64,000 nucleotides of DNA from Myxococcales bacterium (lineage in GTDB: Bacteria; Myxococcota_A; Polyangia; Nannocystales; Nannocystaceae): the NCBI GenBank assembly GCA_020633315.1, contig JACKDV010000028.1, positions 1 through 64,000 of the forward strand. Direction: 5' to 3'. The notes beneath the pieces were generated by a model, which made no database searches, was not told the origin of the DNA, and was given only the letters and a program-made list of their open reading frames with translations. Shown one piece after another: positions 14,951-27,935 of the stretch (its first letter is position 1; every line of letters begins with the position of its first letter). A program made the position numbers and the translations under genes.

Positions 14951-16279
14951 ATGCGGAAGGTCGCGATCGTCGGGGGTGGAGTGGCCGGGATGGGGGCGGC
15001 CAAGCGCCTGCTCGATGCGGGTCACCACGTGACGCTCTTCGAGAGCCTGCCCCGGCTGGGAGGGGACTGCTTCGGGGTGGACGTGCAGCTCCCGGCCCGG
15101 GGCATGCGACGGGTGGACGCCGGGGTGAGCGACTTCAACGTCCACACCTTCGTGCAGGTCAAGGCGCTGCTCGACGAGCTGGGGCTCGAGTACCACCCCA
15201 TCGTGCAGGACGCCTCGTTCATGAAGCCCAACGGCGAGGTGCTCTACTACTTCCGCGACGGCGAGCTGCGCGGCGGACAGTCGCTGTCCAACGTGCAGCG
15301 CTTCCGGGCGGAGATCGGGCGCTTCGCCATGGAGTGCGTCGAGGTGCTCGACGACCCGCGCCTGGGCGGCTGGACCCTGGGCCAGTACCTGCTCGAGCGG
15401 CGCTACTCCGAGGAGTTCGTGGACCTCTACGCGGTGCCGCGCGCGATGGGCTGCTTCCCCATGCCCAACGATCACCCCGCCAACTACCCGGTGCGGGGCC
15501 TGGTGTCGTTCTGGCGCATGCACGGGATCGTGGGCAACGACGGGCCGCCCGAGCGCATGTGCGTGGAGGGGGGCATGCACGAGTACTGCCGCGCCTTCGA
15601 GAAGTGGTTCTCGCTGCGGGGCGGACACGTGCGCTGCTCCACCCGGGTGGTGGGGGTGGTCCGTAGGGCGCGCTACGTGGAGATCCGGGCGATCACCCGC
15701 GACGACGAGCACCTGGCCTTCAAGGTCGACCACGTGATCTTCGCGACCAACCCCAACGAGGTGGTGCCGCTGCTCGAGGATCCCACCGAGGACGAGATGT
15801 CGATCTTCGCCGAGTTCCCCTACCAGCGCGCCCGGCTGGCGGTGCACGTCGATCGCCGGCTGATGCCACGCGACCGCGAGGCCTGGGGCTCGTACAACTA
15901 CGTCGTGCCCCAGGGCAACGATCCCGAGGTGCGGCCCACGATCACCTTCTACCCCAACCTCATGACGGGGCTGCCCGAGAAGGTGCCCGACGTGTTCGTG
16001 AGCATGAACCCGCACGTGGAGCCCGACGAGATGTCGCTCATCTCCAACCGCTTCTTCGAGCACCCGGTGGTCACGGGGCACACCCACCGCGCCACGGAGC
16101 GCCTGCGGCGGATCCAGGGCGAGCGGGGCACGTGGTTCGCGGGCAGCTACCTGGCCGAGCCCTTCGTGCACGAGCAGGCGCTGGTGACCGGGCAGGAGGT
16201 GGCCAAGTGGCTCATCGAGCGCGACCCGCCCCTCGCCGCGCCTTCGAACGGGGACGGGTCGGAGCCGGAGCCCTCGTAG
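14951..16279 (+). CDS. FAD-dependent oxidoreductase, amine-oxidase/COG2907-like
   Basis: This 442-residue flavoprotein starts directly with the dinucleotide-binding fold, KVAIVGGGVAGMGAAKRL (GxGxxG at residues 8-13). An acidic residue ends strand two (LFES), and RLGGDCF follows. The next part, VDAGVSDFN then LLDELGLEYHP, resembles COG2907 and protoporphyrinogen-oxidase-like proteins, which oxidise C-N or C-C bonds in amines, carotenoids or lipids. The closing segment GTWFAGSYLAEPFVHEQAL is the second FAD contact near the C-terminus. The ATG at 14951 is chosen because the fold begins there. Its 3' end overlaps the convergent DUF6178 gene by 68 bases. The substrate cannot be read from the sequence. 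Confidence 0.85.
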   Translation: MRKVAIVGGGVAGMGAAKRLLDAGHHVTLFESLPRLGGDCFGVDVQLPARGMRRVDAGVSDFNVHTFVQVKALLDELGLEYHPIVQDASFMKPNGEVLYYFRDGELRGGQSLSNVQRFRAEIGRFAMECVEVLDDPRLGGWTLGQYLLERRYSEEFVDLYAVPRAMGCFPMPNDHPANYPVRGLVSFWRMHGIVGNDGPPERMCVEGGMHEYCRAFEKWFSLRGGHVRCSTRVVGVVRRARYVEIRAITRDDEHLAFKVDHVIFATNPNEVVPLLEDPTEDEMSIFAEFPYQRARLAVHVDRRLMPRDREAWGSYNYVVPQGNDPEVRPTITFYPNLMTGLPEKVPDVFVSMNPHVEPDEMSLISNRFFEHPVVTGHTHRATERLRRIQGERGTWFAGSYLAEPFVHEQALVTGQEVAKWLIERDPPLAAPSNGDGSEPEPS

Positions 16280-17573
16280 CCGGGATCGACTCGGGCGGCG
16301 GGGCGAGCCGCCAGCCGAGGCGGAACAGGCCATCCACGCCCACCCGCAGCAGCACCGTGGCCTCCGCCTCGGCGAGGCGGCGGGCGTGGTGCCGCAGCCC
16401 GAGCGCCACGCGGCGCAGCACCTCGTCACCGGCCTCCACCGGGGCGTAGGGGTTGCCGTCGGGGTGTCCTGCGGTGACGAGCAGGTTGGCGAGGTAGGCG
16501 AGGCGAGTGAGCTGCTCGCCGTGGCGCAGCGGGTGCTCGGCCGCCAGCTCCTGCAGGGCCTCGCGCAGCACGACCACCTCCGACTCGGACTCGGGCTCGG
16601 GCGCCTCGACCGGGAGCTCGGAGCGACCCGCGGGCAGGGCCGCCCGGGCCCGCGTCGCCTCGCCGAGCTCCTCCTCGGCGCGCTCGACCAGCGCCCGCAG
16701 CGTGCCGCGAACCGGCGTCGGCGCGGGCACGGCCGCAGCCACACCACGGCCCTTCCCCCGCGCGGGCGCGGGCCGCAGCTCGCGGAGCGCGGCCCGGGTG
16801 ACCGGGTCCTCCTGCACGGCGTCCACGTCGTCGAGCGCGGTCTGGTCGGCCAGGGCGAGGAAGGCCCGCGCGTCGGCGAGCGAGACGTAGCCCTGCTGCG
16901 AGCGTCGATCCTCGCGGTCGGCGTGGGCGTCGACCTCGATGGTCTCCTGGGCCCGCAGGATGGGATGCAGGCCGTCGTCCTCGTCCTCGAGCTCCTCGGC
17001 CGTGGCCTGGCGGCAGCGCTCGAGGATCCGCTGCACCCGATCGTGGTCGACCACGTCGAGGGCCAGCAGCGCCGCGATGCAGGCATCCCAGCCCAGGTCG
17101 CTGCGCGCCACCAGGGTGTAGCCGTCGAGCTCGAGGTGCAGGGTCTCGTCGAGCACGCGCTCGGCCACCTCGGCCTCGTCCCACGACGCGCCCGCCAGGC
17201 CGTGGCCCAGGGCGTCGAGCTCGAGCACGAAGAGCTGGGCCGACAGCCCGGCCGTGAGCAGCTCCTCGGGGATCTCGCGCAGGCGTCGGGCCGCGGCCTC
17301 GTCTCCGGCCTCGAGCAGCACCTGCAGCCACACCACGAAGCGCTCGGCGTCGAGGCGCTCGCTGCGATCGGAGGGCCCTGCCCGCCACAGCTGGGTGTCG
17401 AGCACCTCGAGGGTCTGCTCGGGGGTCGCCATCGCGAGCAGCTCGCCCGCGTCCTCGAGGCCCACGGCGCGCACCAGGGAGACGAAGCGACGGGGCTCGA
17501 GCGCCCGCACGGCCCGCACGTGCTGGGGCTCGTCCACGAGGCGACGAAGGAGCTGGGTGGTGGAGGCGGTCAC
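16212..17573 (-). CDS. DUF6178 family protein
   Basis: The predicted protein has 453 residues, is cytosolic, and is rich in Leu, Ala, Arg and acidic residues. It matches the layout of DUF6178: an N-terminal helical repeat part (RRFVSLVRAVGLEDAGELLAMAT), a middle with SQQGYVSLADARAFL, and a long helical C-terminus. The family is known mainly from deltaproteobacteria/myxobacteria and has no assigned function. The GTG start is supported by TAGGTT eight bases upstream. The last 68 bases overlap the convergent flavoprotein gene, and the tail there is a low-complexity Arg/Pro stretch. Confidence 0.75.
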   Translation of the reverse strand: MTASTTQLLRRLVDEPQHVRAVRALEPRRFVSLVRAVGLEDAGELLAMATPEQTLEVLDTQLWRAGPSDRSERLDAERFVVWLQVLLEAGDEAAARRLREIPEELLTAGLSAQLFVLELDALGHGLAGASWDEAEVAERVLDETLHLELDGYTLVARSDLGWDACIAALLALDVVDHDRVQRILERCRQATAEELEDEDDGLHPILRAQETIEVDAHADREDRRSQQGYVSLADARAFLALADQTALDDVDAVQEDPVTRAALRELRPAPARGKGRGVAAAVPAPTPVRGTLRALVERAEEELGEATRARAALPAGRSELPVEAPEPESESEVVVLREALQELAAEHPLRHGEQLTRLAYLANLLVTAGHPDGNPYAPVEAGDEVLRRVALGLRHHARRLAEAEATVLLRVGVDGLFRLGWRLAPPPESIPATRAPAPTRPRSKARRGAGRAR

Positions 17574-17581
17574 GAAGGCAC

Positions 17582-17587
17582 AACCTA
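17582..17587 (-). promoter_or_regulatory. -10-like TAGGTT before the DUF6178 gene
   Basis: TAGGTT on the minus strand ends eight bases before the GTG at 17573, with no ribosome site between. Confidence 0.45.
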
Positions 17588-17699
17588 CGGGACGATCGCG
17601 AGGCGTCCAGGGCCGCCCGGCGTGCGGAATCCCGAGCGCCCGGGGCTTCTCCCCCGCGCCCAGACGTGCCTACAATTCGATGGAGCGGCGGACCGGGCA

Positions 17700-21731
<4,032 letters not shown>

Positions 21732-21857
21732 GGAGAGGCCGTCGATGGCCGACCCGTGGCGGTCCTCCGGGCTGCGCCCTTCGCGTGGGCCTCGACCACG
21801 GCACATCGGCGGCCGCTCGCCTCGCACGATGCATCGGCGACGTCCATGATCGCAGCC

Positions 21858-24800
21858 ATGGCTCGCACGCTGCTCGCCCTCGCCTGGTTGTTGCTGCTGG
21901 TGCTCCCCCTCGACGGCTGTGGCTCATCCAGCGAGGACGAGCGCGCGGGGCAATCCATCGAGGCCGTGTCGCCTCGCGGCGACGAGAAGAAGGAGGAGGC
22001 CAGCGACTACGCTCCGGCTCCCACCGCGATGGCCGCGGAGCCGGCCGCCAAGGCCGACGAGGCTCCCGGCGGTGGCGACGGAGCCGAGGCCAAGGGAGGC
22101 AAGGCCGAGACCTGGAAGCGCTCGACCGTGCTCGCCAATACCTCGCGGCTGATGGTGGGCGACGAGCAGTCGCTGTCGCTGGAGGGCATGCACCTGCGGG
22201 CCAAGGTCGACGGCTTCCGGGCGCGGGTGCTCATCGACTTCTACTTCTACAACCCCGACGATCGGCAGTACGAGGGCACCTTCGACCTGCGCCTGCCCAG
22301 CGGCGCCTCGCCGTGGTTCCTGGCCTTCGGCCAGTCGAGCTGGGAGGCCGAGGCGATCCCCAAGCCCAAGATCGACGCGGCCGAGCAGGTCCGTGACCAG
22401 GGCTTCGAGCCCGAGGCGATCATGCGCGCCCGCGAGGCGAGCTGGATCGAGCCCAAGGAGGCCCGCATGGTGCCCAAGGAGAAGGCCGCCTTCGCCTACG
22501 GGCAGACGGTGCGCCGGCGGGTCGACCCCGCGCTGATGGAGTGGGCCGGCGCCGGGGTGTTCAACGCGAGGATCTTCCCCATCGCGCCGCGCAAGCTCCA
22601 TCGAGTGGTGGTGGGCTACGACGTCGATCTGGTCGCGGTGGGTGACGACCTCGAGCTGCGGATCCCCGTGCCCGAGGGCCTGCCCTCGTCCACGGTCGAC
22701 CTCAACGTGGCCACGCCCAAGGGGGTGGCGCTCACGGTGGAGCCGGCGGCCGAGGGCAACGCCACGGGGCCGCGCCGCTTCCTGCGGCTGAGCGACGTCA
22801 GCGGCCAGGAGGTGACGCTGCGGCTCTCCAAGGCCAAGGGCATCGCGCTCACGGGCAGCGATCCCGGGACCGGCCCGCTGCTCGCCGCGCGCCTCGAGCC
22901 CGCCCTGCCCCGCGCCCCCAAGACGGGCGAGGCCCGGCCCGCCGTGCTGCTGATCGACACCTCGCTCAGCTCCAACCCCGATCGCTTCAACGTGTGGCTG
23001 GCCCTCGCCAAGGCGCTGCTCGAGGAGAACCGCGGCTCGATCGAGCGCTTCGGCGTGCTGTTCTTCGACGTCAAGAGCCACTGGCTGCGCGAGGAGCTGC
23101 TGCCCAACACCCCGGAGAACGTGGAGGCCCTGCTCGAGCACGCGAGCACCCTGGCGCTCGAGGGCGCCACCGATCTCGGCATGGCCCTGCGCGAGGCGAG
23201 CCACCCCGCGTGGCTGGCCGAGGGCGAGGGCCCGCCGCAGTACGACCTGTTCCTGCTCGGCGACGGGGCGGCCACCTGGGGCGAGGCCGATGCCCATGCC
23301 ATCTCCAACGCGCTCGCGGACGGCCGGGCCGGCTCGCTGTTCGCCTACACCACCGGCATGGACGGCGGCGACGATTCCATGCTCCAGCACCTCGCGCGCC
23401 AGACCGGCGGCGCCGTGTTCTCGGTGGTGGGCGAGTCCGAGGTGAAGGCGGCCGCCACCGCCCACGGCACGCGCCCCTGGGAGATCCGCGGCGTCGCCCT
23501 CGACGGCGCCAGCGACCTCATGCTCGCGGGGCGCCCCCGGGTGCTCTTCGAGGGCCAGCGCCTGCTGCTGGTGGGTCGCGGCTCGGTGAGCGAGGGCGCC
23601 CGTGTGGTGCTCTCGCTGGCCCAGGGCTCGACCACCAAGGAGGTGCAGGTGGAGCTGGGCGCCGTGCTCGAGTCGGATCTCACGGCCCGCGCCTACGGGC
23701 AGCTCGCGGTGCAGCAGCTCGAGGACTTCCTCGAGGCCACCGAGACCGAGGCCACCGCCTACGCCCGGCACTTCCGGGTGACCGGCAAGTCCACCTCGCT
23801 GCTCATGCTCGAGACCGAGGAGGACTACCTCCGCTTCGGCATCGAGCCCGCCGCCGACGCCAAGACCGTGGAGGAGCAGCCCGCGAGCACCCTGGTGGCC
23901 CGGGCCCTCGAGCAGCTCGCCGGTCGCCTGGGCGACGCCAAGCTGGCCTTCACCGCGCAGCTCGGCAAGCTCGCCGCCATGCCCGGGGTGGAGCTGAAGC
24001 TCGATCCCGGGCTGGCCAAGCTGCTCGATGCCCTGCCCCGCTCCGCCTACGAGGTGCCCAGCGAGCCGCTGCGCGCCAAGGGCTACACCCGCGAGGGCAT
24101 CCCGAAGGTGGTGCTCGACCAGCTCGCCGCGCGCAAGCCCGAGTACGACACCCTCACCACCGAGGCCGAGCGACGCCTCCGCGAGCTCGGCCCCGCCGAC
24201 GCCCTCGAGGCCCTCAGCAGCCTGGTCGAGGCGCAGCCGGGCGACGGCGTGCTCGCCCGCGACGTGGGCTTTACGGCCATGGAGTGGGGCCTGCACGCGC
24301 AGGCCTATCACCTGTTCGCCCGCGTGGCCCGGGCGCGCCCCTTCGAGCCCCAGACCTACCGGGCGATGGCGCTCACCCTCGCCGCCTCCGGGCATCCCGA
24401 CCTCGCGCTGGCCTACTTCGAGATCGGCCTGGCCGGGCAGTGGGATCCTCGCTTCGGCGAGTTCCCGCAGATCCTCATGCAGGACTACCTCCGCTTCCTG
24501 CGGAGCACGGGCGCCGCGGGGCTCGACCCCGCGCTGCGGGACTACGCCGAGCACCGCGCCGGCGTGCTCGCGAGCCGCATGGACGTCACCGAGGCCGACA
24601 TCCTGGTGACGATCACCTGGAACACCGACAGCACCGACGTGGATCTCCACGTGATCGAGCCCAGCGGGGAGGAGTGCTACTTCGGCCACACCACCACCCG
24701 CAGCGGCGGCCGCCTCACCCGCGACGTGACCCAGGGCTACGGCCCCGAGATGTACGTGCTGCCCGAGGCTCCCGCCGGCGACTACCAGGTGCGGGCCAAG

Positions 24801-24959
24801 TACTTCGCCTCCGACGTCAACCGAGCCAGCGCCCGCACCAAGGTCTACTCCACCATCACGCGCAACTTCGGGCGTCCCGACGAGGAGGTGGAGAGCAAGG
24901 TCGTCACGCTGGAGACCGGCAAGGACATGCACGACCTGATGACGGTGACCGTGCGCTGA
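21858..24959 (+). CDS. VIT - vWA - DUF2135 lipoprotein
   Basis: This 1033-residue protein has a lipobox-type signal peptide (LPLDGC, Cys21) and a disordered Glu/Ala/Lys linker to about 85. A VIT domain follows at about 90-265, with FNARIFPIAPRKLHRV. A vWA domain at about 361-530 keeps the MIDAS start DTSLS (367-371), GATDLG and LLGDGA. A TPR-like helical stretch (about 740-900) precedes a C-terminal DUF2135 beta domain (ITWNTDSTDVDLHVIEPSG onward). VIT-vWA proteins bind ligands through a metal at the vWA site; the lipid anchor places this one on the envelope. ATG 21858 gives the best signal peptide; another ATG lies four codons upstream at 21846. It is divergent from the kinase-fusion gene. 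Confidence 0.88.
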   Translation: MARTLLALAWLLLLVLPLDGCGSSSEDERAGQSIEAVSPRGDEKKEEASDYAPAPTAMAAEPAAKADEAPGGGDGAEAKGGKAETWKRSTVLANTSRLMVGDEQSLSLEGMHLRAKVDGFRARVLIDFYFYNPDDRQYEGTFDLRLPSGASPWFLAFGQSSWEAEAIPKPKIDAAEQVRDQGFEPEAIMRAREASWIEPKEARMVPKEKAAFAYGQTVRRRVDPALMEWAGAGVFNARIFPIAPRKLHRVVVGYDVDLVAVGDDLELRIPVPEGLPSSTVDLNVATPKGVALTVEPAAEGNATGPRRFLRLSDVSGQEVTLRLSKAKGIALTGSDPGTGPLLAARLEPALPRAPKTGEARPAVLLIDTSLSSNPDRFNVWLALAKALLEENRGSIERFGVLFFDVKSHWLREELLPNTPENVEALLEHASTLALEGATDLGMALREASHPAWLAEGEGPPQYDLFLLGDGAATWGEADAHAISNALADGRAGSLFAYTTGMDGGDDSMLQHLARQTGGAVFSVVGESEVKAAATAHGTRPWEIRGVALDGASDLMLAGRPRVLFEGQRLLLVGRGSVSEGARVVLSLAQGSTTKEVQVELGAVLESDLTARAYGQLAVQQLEDFLEATETEATAYARHFRVTGKSTSLLMLETEEDYLRFGIEPAADAKTVEEQPASTLVARALEQLAGRLGDAKLAFTAQLGKLAAMPGVELKLDPGLAKLLDALPRSAYEVPSEPLRAKGYTREGIPKVVLDQLAARKPEYDTLTTEAERRLRELGPADALEALSSLVEAQPGDGVLARDVGFTAMEWGLHAQAYHLFARVARARPFEPQTYRAMALTLAASGHPDLALAYFEIGLAGQWDPRFGEFPQILMQDYLRFLRSTGAAGLDPALRDYAEHRAGVLASRMDVTEADILVTITWNTDSTDVDLHVIEPSGEECYFGHTTTRSGGRLTRDVTQGYGPEMYVLPEAPAGDYQVRAKYFASDVNRASARTKVYSTITRNFGRPDEEVESKVVTLETGKDMHDLMTVTVR

Positions 24960-24989
24960 GCAGGGGCCCGCCCGCCGGTCGATCCGGGG

Positions 24990-24995
24990 TAGACT
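24990..24995 (+). promoter_or_regulatory. -10-like TAGACT before the cysteine-rich lipoprotein gene
   Basis: TAGACT ends six bases before the ATG at 25002. The same hexamer at the same distance precedes the S41 paralogue gene at 56122. Confidence 0.5.
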
Positions 24996-25001
24996 CACCG
25001 C

Positions 25002-25838
25002 ATGACGCGACGCCACGGCGGGACGACGTGGCTCGTGGTCCTGCTCGGGACGGGCTGCGTGGGAGCACCCAATCCTCCGGCCGCGCTCGGAGACGAGGCG
25101 TCGACCGGCACCGCCGGCTCGGGGATGGAGACCTCCGCCCCCGCCGAGACCACCGAGGGCGCGGACACGGCCTCCGACGCGGAGAGCGACGGAGGCGTGT
25201 GTGGCGACGGGATCCTCGACCCGGGAGAGTCCTGCGACGGCTCCGACCTCGGCGCCCAGACCTGTGCGAGCCAGGGCTACGTCGCGGGCCCTCTCGTCTG
25301 CGCCCCGTCCTGCACCTTCGACACCACCCACTGCCTGCGGTGTGGCAACGACATCGTGGACTCCGACGACGAGGAGTGCGACGGCAGCGACATCCAGGGC
25401 GGGACCTGCATGGAGCACGGGTTCGCGAGCGGCGTGCTCGCGTGTGACTCGTCGTGCCGCCTCGACACCTCGGGATGCGACCCCTGCGGCAACGGGGAGG
25501 TGGATCCGGGAGAGGATTGCGAGGGGCACGCGTGCCTCGATGATGGCGAGTGCGACCCCGGGGCCCCCTTCTGCGTCGCAGGTGCCTGCCACGACGGGAG
25601 CGCCGGTGATCCGTGCACCAGCGACGCGCAGTGTCCCACCCTGCTGTGCGGCCCGAGCTCCTGTCAGGGCGGCAGCGAGGGCGATCCCTGTCGAGGGTCC
25701 GAGGACTGCTCGGACGCCGCGCCGTACTGCCCGCTGGATGGTCAGTGCCACGACGGGAGCACCGGTGATCCGTGTACCGACGACTCTCAGTGCGCCTCCG
25801 GCAACTGCTCCGCCGCCTTCATGCTCTGCGTGTTCTAG
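25002..25838 (+). CDS. lipoprotein with Myxococcus-type cysteine-rich repeats
   Basis: The product has 278 residues with the lipobox LGTGC (Cys19). A Ser/Thr/Glu/Ala-rich linker runs to about residue 65. Then come Cys-rich modules. Two are the myxobacterial disulfide repeat: CGDGILDPGESCDGSDLG, and CGNDIVDSDDEECDGSDI, each followed by a C-x3-C pair. Further Cys motifs with repeated DPCTSD/DGSTGDPC words follow. The pattern is that of secreted, disulfide-stabilised surface proteins of myxobacteria. Substrate or partner is unknown. Confidence 0.85.
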   Translation: MTRRHGGTTWLVVLLGTGCVGAPNPPAALGDEASTGTAGSGMETSAPAETTEGADTASDAESDGGVCGDGILDPGESCDGSDLGAQTCASQGYVAGPLVCAPSCTFDTTHCLRCGNDIVDSDDEECDGSDIQGGTCMEHGFASGVLACDSSCRLDTSGCDPCGNGEVDPGEDCEGHACLDDGECDPGAPFCVAGACHDGSAGDPCTSDAQCPTLLCGPSSCQGGSEGDPCRGSEDCSDAAPYCPLDGQCHDGSTGDPCTDDSQCASGNCSAAFMLCVF

Positions 25839-25892
25839 GATGCACGCCGCCGAGGCCGGGCCGGCCAGTTCGCAGGACGAGCTGCCGAGCGA

Positions 25893-26063
25893 GTGCTCGA
25901 GGGCGCGGAGCGCCTCGACGAGACAGCAGAGGTCTGCGCCCGCAGCCTCGAGCACGAGCGGGCCAACCCCGGCGTCACCGACGAGGGCCTGGTGTACGCC
26001 CTCGCCGAGCCGATCTCATGCCTGCGCGCCGCCGGCCTCGACCCCGTCCCCGGGGACCCCTGA
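25893..26063 (+). CDS. possible small ORF or gene remnant overlapping the ftsH 3' end
   Basis: After the TAG of the cysteine-rich lipoprotein the same frame stays open with strongly GC-ending codons and a protein-like peptide (LEGAERLDETAEVCARSL, then DEGLVYALAEPI) to a TGA at 26061-26063. A GTG at 25893 would give 56 residues, but the coding-like pattern begins upstream of it. It overlaps the last 48 bases of the convergent ftsH gene. It could be the 3' remnant of a lost gene, a small protein, or chance. Confidence 0.25.
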   Translation: MLEGAERLDETAEVCARSLEHERANPGVTDEGLVYALAEPISCLRAAGLDPVPGDP

Positions 26064-27929
26064 GCGCACCAGCGTCGCGAGCTCGGGAGCGTCGATGGTC
26101 TCGCGCTCGAGCAGGGCCTCGGCCACCCGCACCAGCTCCTCGTGCCGCGCGGTGAGGATCGCCCTGGCGCGCTCGTGCTCGGCCGCGATCAGGCGATCGA
26201 TCTCGCCGTCGATCTCCGCCGCCCGCTGATCGCTGAAGTTGCGGTGGTCGCCCCAGGCCGCGGGCGAGTCGAGGAACTGCAGGCCCGCCGGGCGCCCGAA
26301 GGTCTGCGGCCCCAGCCCCTCGCTCATGCCGAAGCGACACACCATCTGCCGCGCCGTCTCGCTGGCGCGCTCCAGATCGTTGACCGCCCCCGTGGACACC
26401 TCGCCCAGCGCGAGCTGCTCGGCCACCCGCCCGCCGAGCATCACGCAGATCCGATCGCGCAGCTCGGCCCGGGTCATGAGGAAGCGATCCTCGGTGGGCA
26501 GCTGCAGCGTGGCCCCCAGCGCGCCGATGGTGCGCGGGATGATGGTCACGCGGTGCACGGGATCGGCGTGCGGCAGGGCGAGCGCGACCAGGGCGTGCCC
26601 CGCCTCGTGGAAGGCCACCCGGTGGCGCTCGGCGTCGCTCATGGCCCGGCCGCGCCGTCGCAGGCCGAGCTGGATCCGGTCGATCGCCTCCTCGAAGTCC
26701 TGCTGCTCGACCTGCGTGGCCCCGCGGCGGGTAGCGGCCAGGGCCGCCTCGTTGATCACCCGCGCGAGGTCGGCCCCCACCATCCCGGGCGTGCGCCGGG
26801 CCACCAGCTCGAGGTCGACCTCGGGGGCCAGCTTCACGCCGCGCGCGTGCACCCGCAGGATCGCGATCCGCCCGGTGACGGTGGGCGCATCGACGATCAC
26901 CTTGCGATCGAAGCGTCCCGCCCGGGTCAGCGCCGGGTCGAGCACCTCGGGGCGATTGGTCGCGGCCATGATCACCACCCCCGCCGAGGGATCGAAGCCG
27001 TCCATCTCGGTCAGCAGCTGGTTGAGGGTCTGCTCGCGCTCCTCGTGGGGGCTCATCGCGGCCACGCCCCCGCGGGTGCGGCCGATCGCGTCGATCTCGT
27101 CGATGAAGATGATGCAGGGCGCCCGCTGCTTGGCCTGTTCGAACAGCTCGCGCACGCGGGCCGCCCCCACCCCCACGAACATCTCCACGAAGCCCGAGCC
27201 CGACATGGAGAAGAACGGCACCCCGGCCTCGCCCGCCACCGCGCGCGCGAGCAGGGTCTTGCCCGTGCCCGGCGAGCCGATGAGCAGCACGCCCTTGGGC
27301 ACCTTGGCTCCGATTGCCTCGAAGCGACCGGGCTCGCGCAGGAACGAGATGACCTCCTGCAGCTCGCCCTTGGCCTCGTCCACCCCGGCCACGTCCGCGA
27401 AGGTCACCCGGTCCGCGGCGGTGGCATCGAGGATCTTCACCCGGCCGCGCGCGAAGCTCAGGGGCCCGCCGCGACCCATCGCCCGCATCGCCAGCAGCGA
27501 GGGCCCGAAGATCAGCAGCAGCGGCAGCACGAGCCACAGCAGCATCGGCCACCAGCTCCCCTCGCTGGCCGGCTGCCCCACCACCTCCACGCCGTGCTCG
27601 TGCATGGTGGTGAGGAACTGCTCGTCGATCATGGGAGGCCGGGCGGCCTCCACGTCAGGGGGGCCATCGTCCTCGGTGGCGTCGTCGTCCTTGCCCTTCT
27701 CCTTGGCCTCGCTTCCGTCGTCGACCGCCTTCTCGTAGCCGGCGATGGACGACTCGGAGACGACCACGCGGGCGAGCTTGCCGTCCTCGGCCATCCCCAC
27801 GAGCTCGCTGTACGCGACGGTGCGGGGCTCGTCCCCGCCGCTCGTGTCGCGCAGCAACCACAGCGCGGCCACGGCGATCAGCACGTAGACCAGCGAGAAC
27901 GCGATCCGGCGGCGGGTGGTCTTCTCCAC
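26016..27929 (-). CDS. ftsH: FtsH family membrane AAA+ zinc metalloprotease
   Basis: This 637-residue protein has the full FtsH layout. A first membrane helix lies at about 9-26 and a periplasmic part follows, with a strongly acidic, Lys-rich insert (about 74-92). A second helix lies at about 126-148. The AAA+ domain has Walker A GSPGTGKT (218-225), Walker B IIFIDEID (273-280) and an RAGRFDR arginine-finger segment. The protease domain has the zinc site HEAGH at 441-445. FtsH degrades membrane and short-lived cytosolic proteins from the cytosolic face of the inner membrane. An MpaB/Lcp-like gene ends six bases upstream on the same strand, so they form an operon. It may not be the only FtsH in the genome. 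Confidence 0.95.
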   Translation of the reverse strand: MEKTTRRRIAFSLVYVLIAVAALWLLRDTSGGDEPRTVAYSELVGMAEDGKLARVVVSESSIAGYEKAVDDGSEAKEKGKDDDATEDDGPPDVEAARPPMIDEQFLTTMHEHGVEVVGQPASEGSWWPMLLWLVLPLLLIFGPSLLAMRAMGRGGPLSFARGRVKILDATAADRVTFADVAGVDEAKGELQEVISFLREPGRFEAIGAKVPKGVLLIGSPGTGKTLLARAVAGEAGVPFFSMSGSGFVEMFVGVGAARVRELFEQAKQRAPCIIFIDEIDAIGRTRGGVAAMSPHEEREQTLNQLLTEMDGFDPSAGVVIMAATNRPEVLDPALTRAGRFDRKVIVDAPTVTGRIAILRVHARGVKLAPEVDLELVARRTPGMVGADLARVINEAALAATRRGATQVEQQDFEEAIDRIQLGLRRRGRAMSDAERHRVAFHEAGHALVALALPHADPVHRVTIIPRTIGALGATLQLPTEDRFLMTRAELRDRICVMLGGRVAEQLALGEVSTGAVNDLERASETARQMVCRFGMSEGLGPQTFGRPAGLQFLDSPAAWGDHRNFSDQRAAEIDGEIDRLIAAEHERARAILTARHEELVRVAEALLERETIDAPELATLVRSGVPGDGVEAGGAQA

Positions 27930-27935
27930 GGTCGC

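Noticed and set aside
21924..25955. A 1343-residue open frame on the minus strand
   Set aside because: It mirrors the VIT-vWA lipoprotein and the cysteine-rich gene, which have clear domains on the plus strand.
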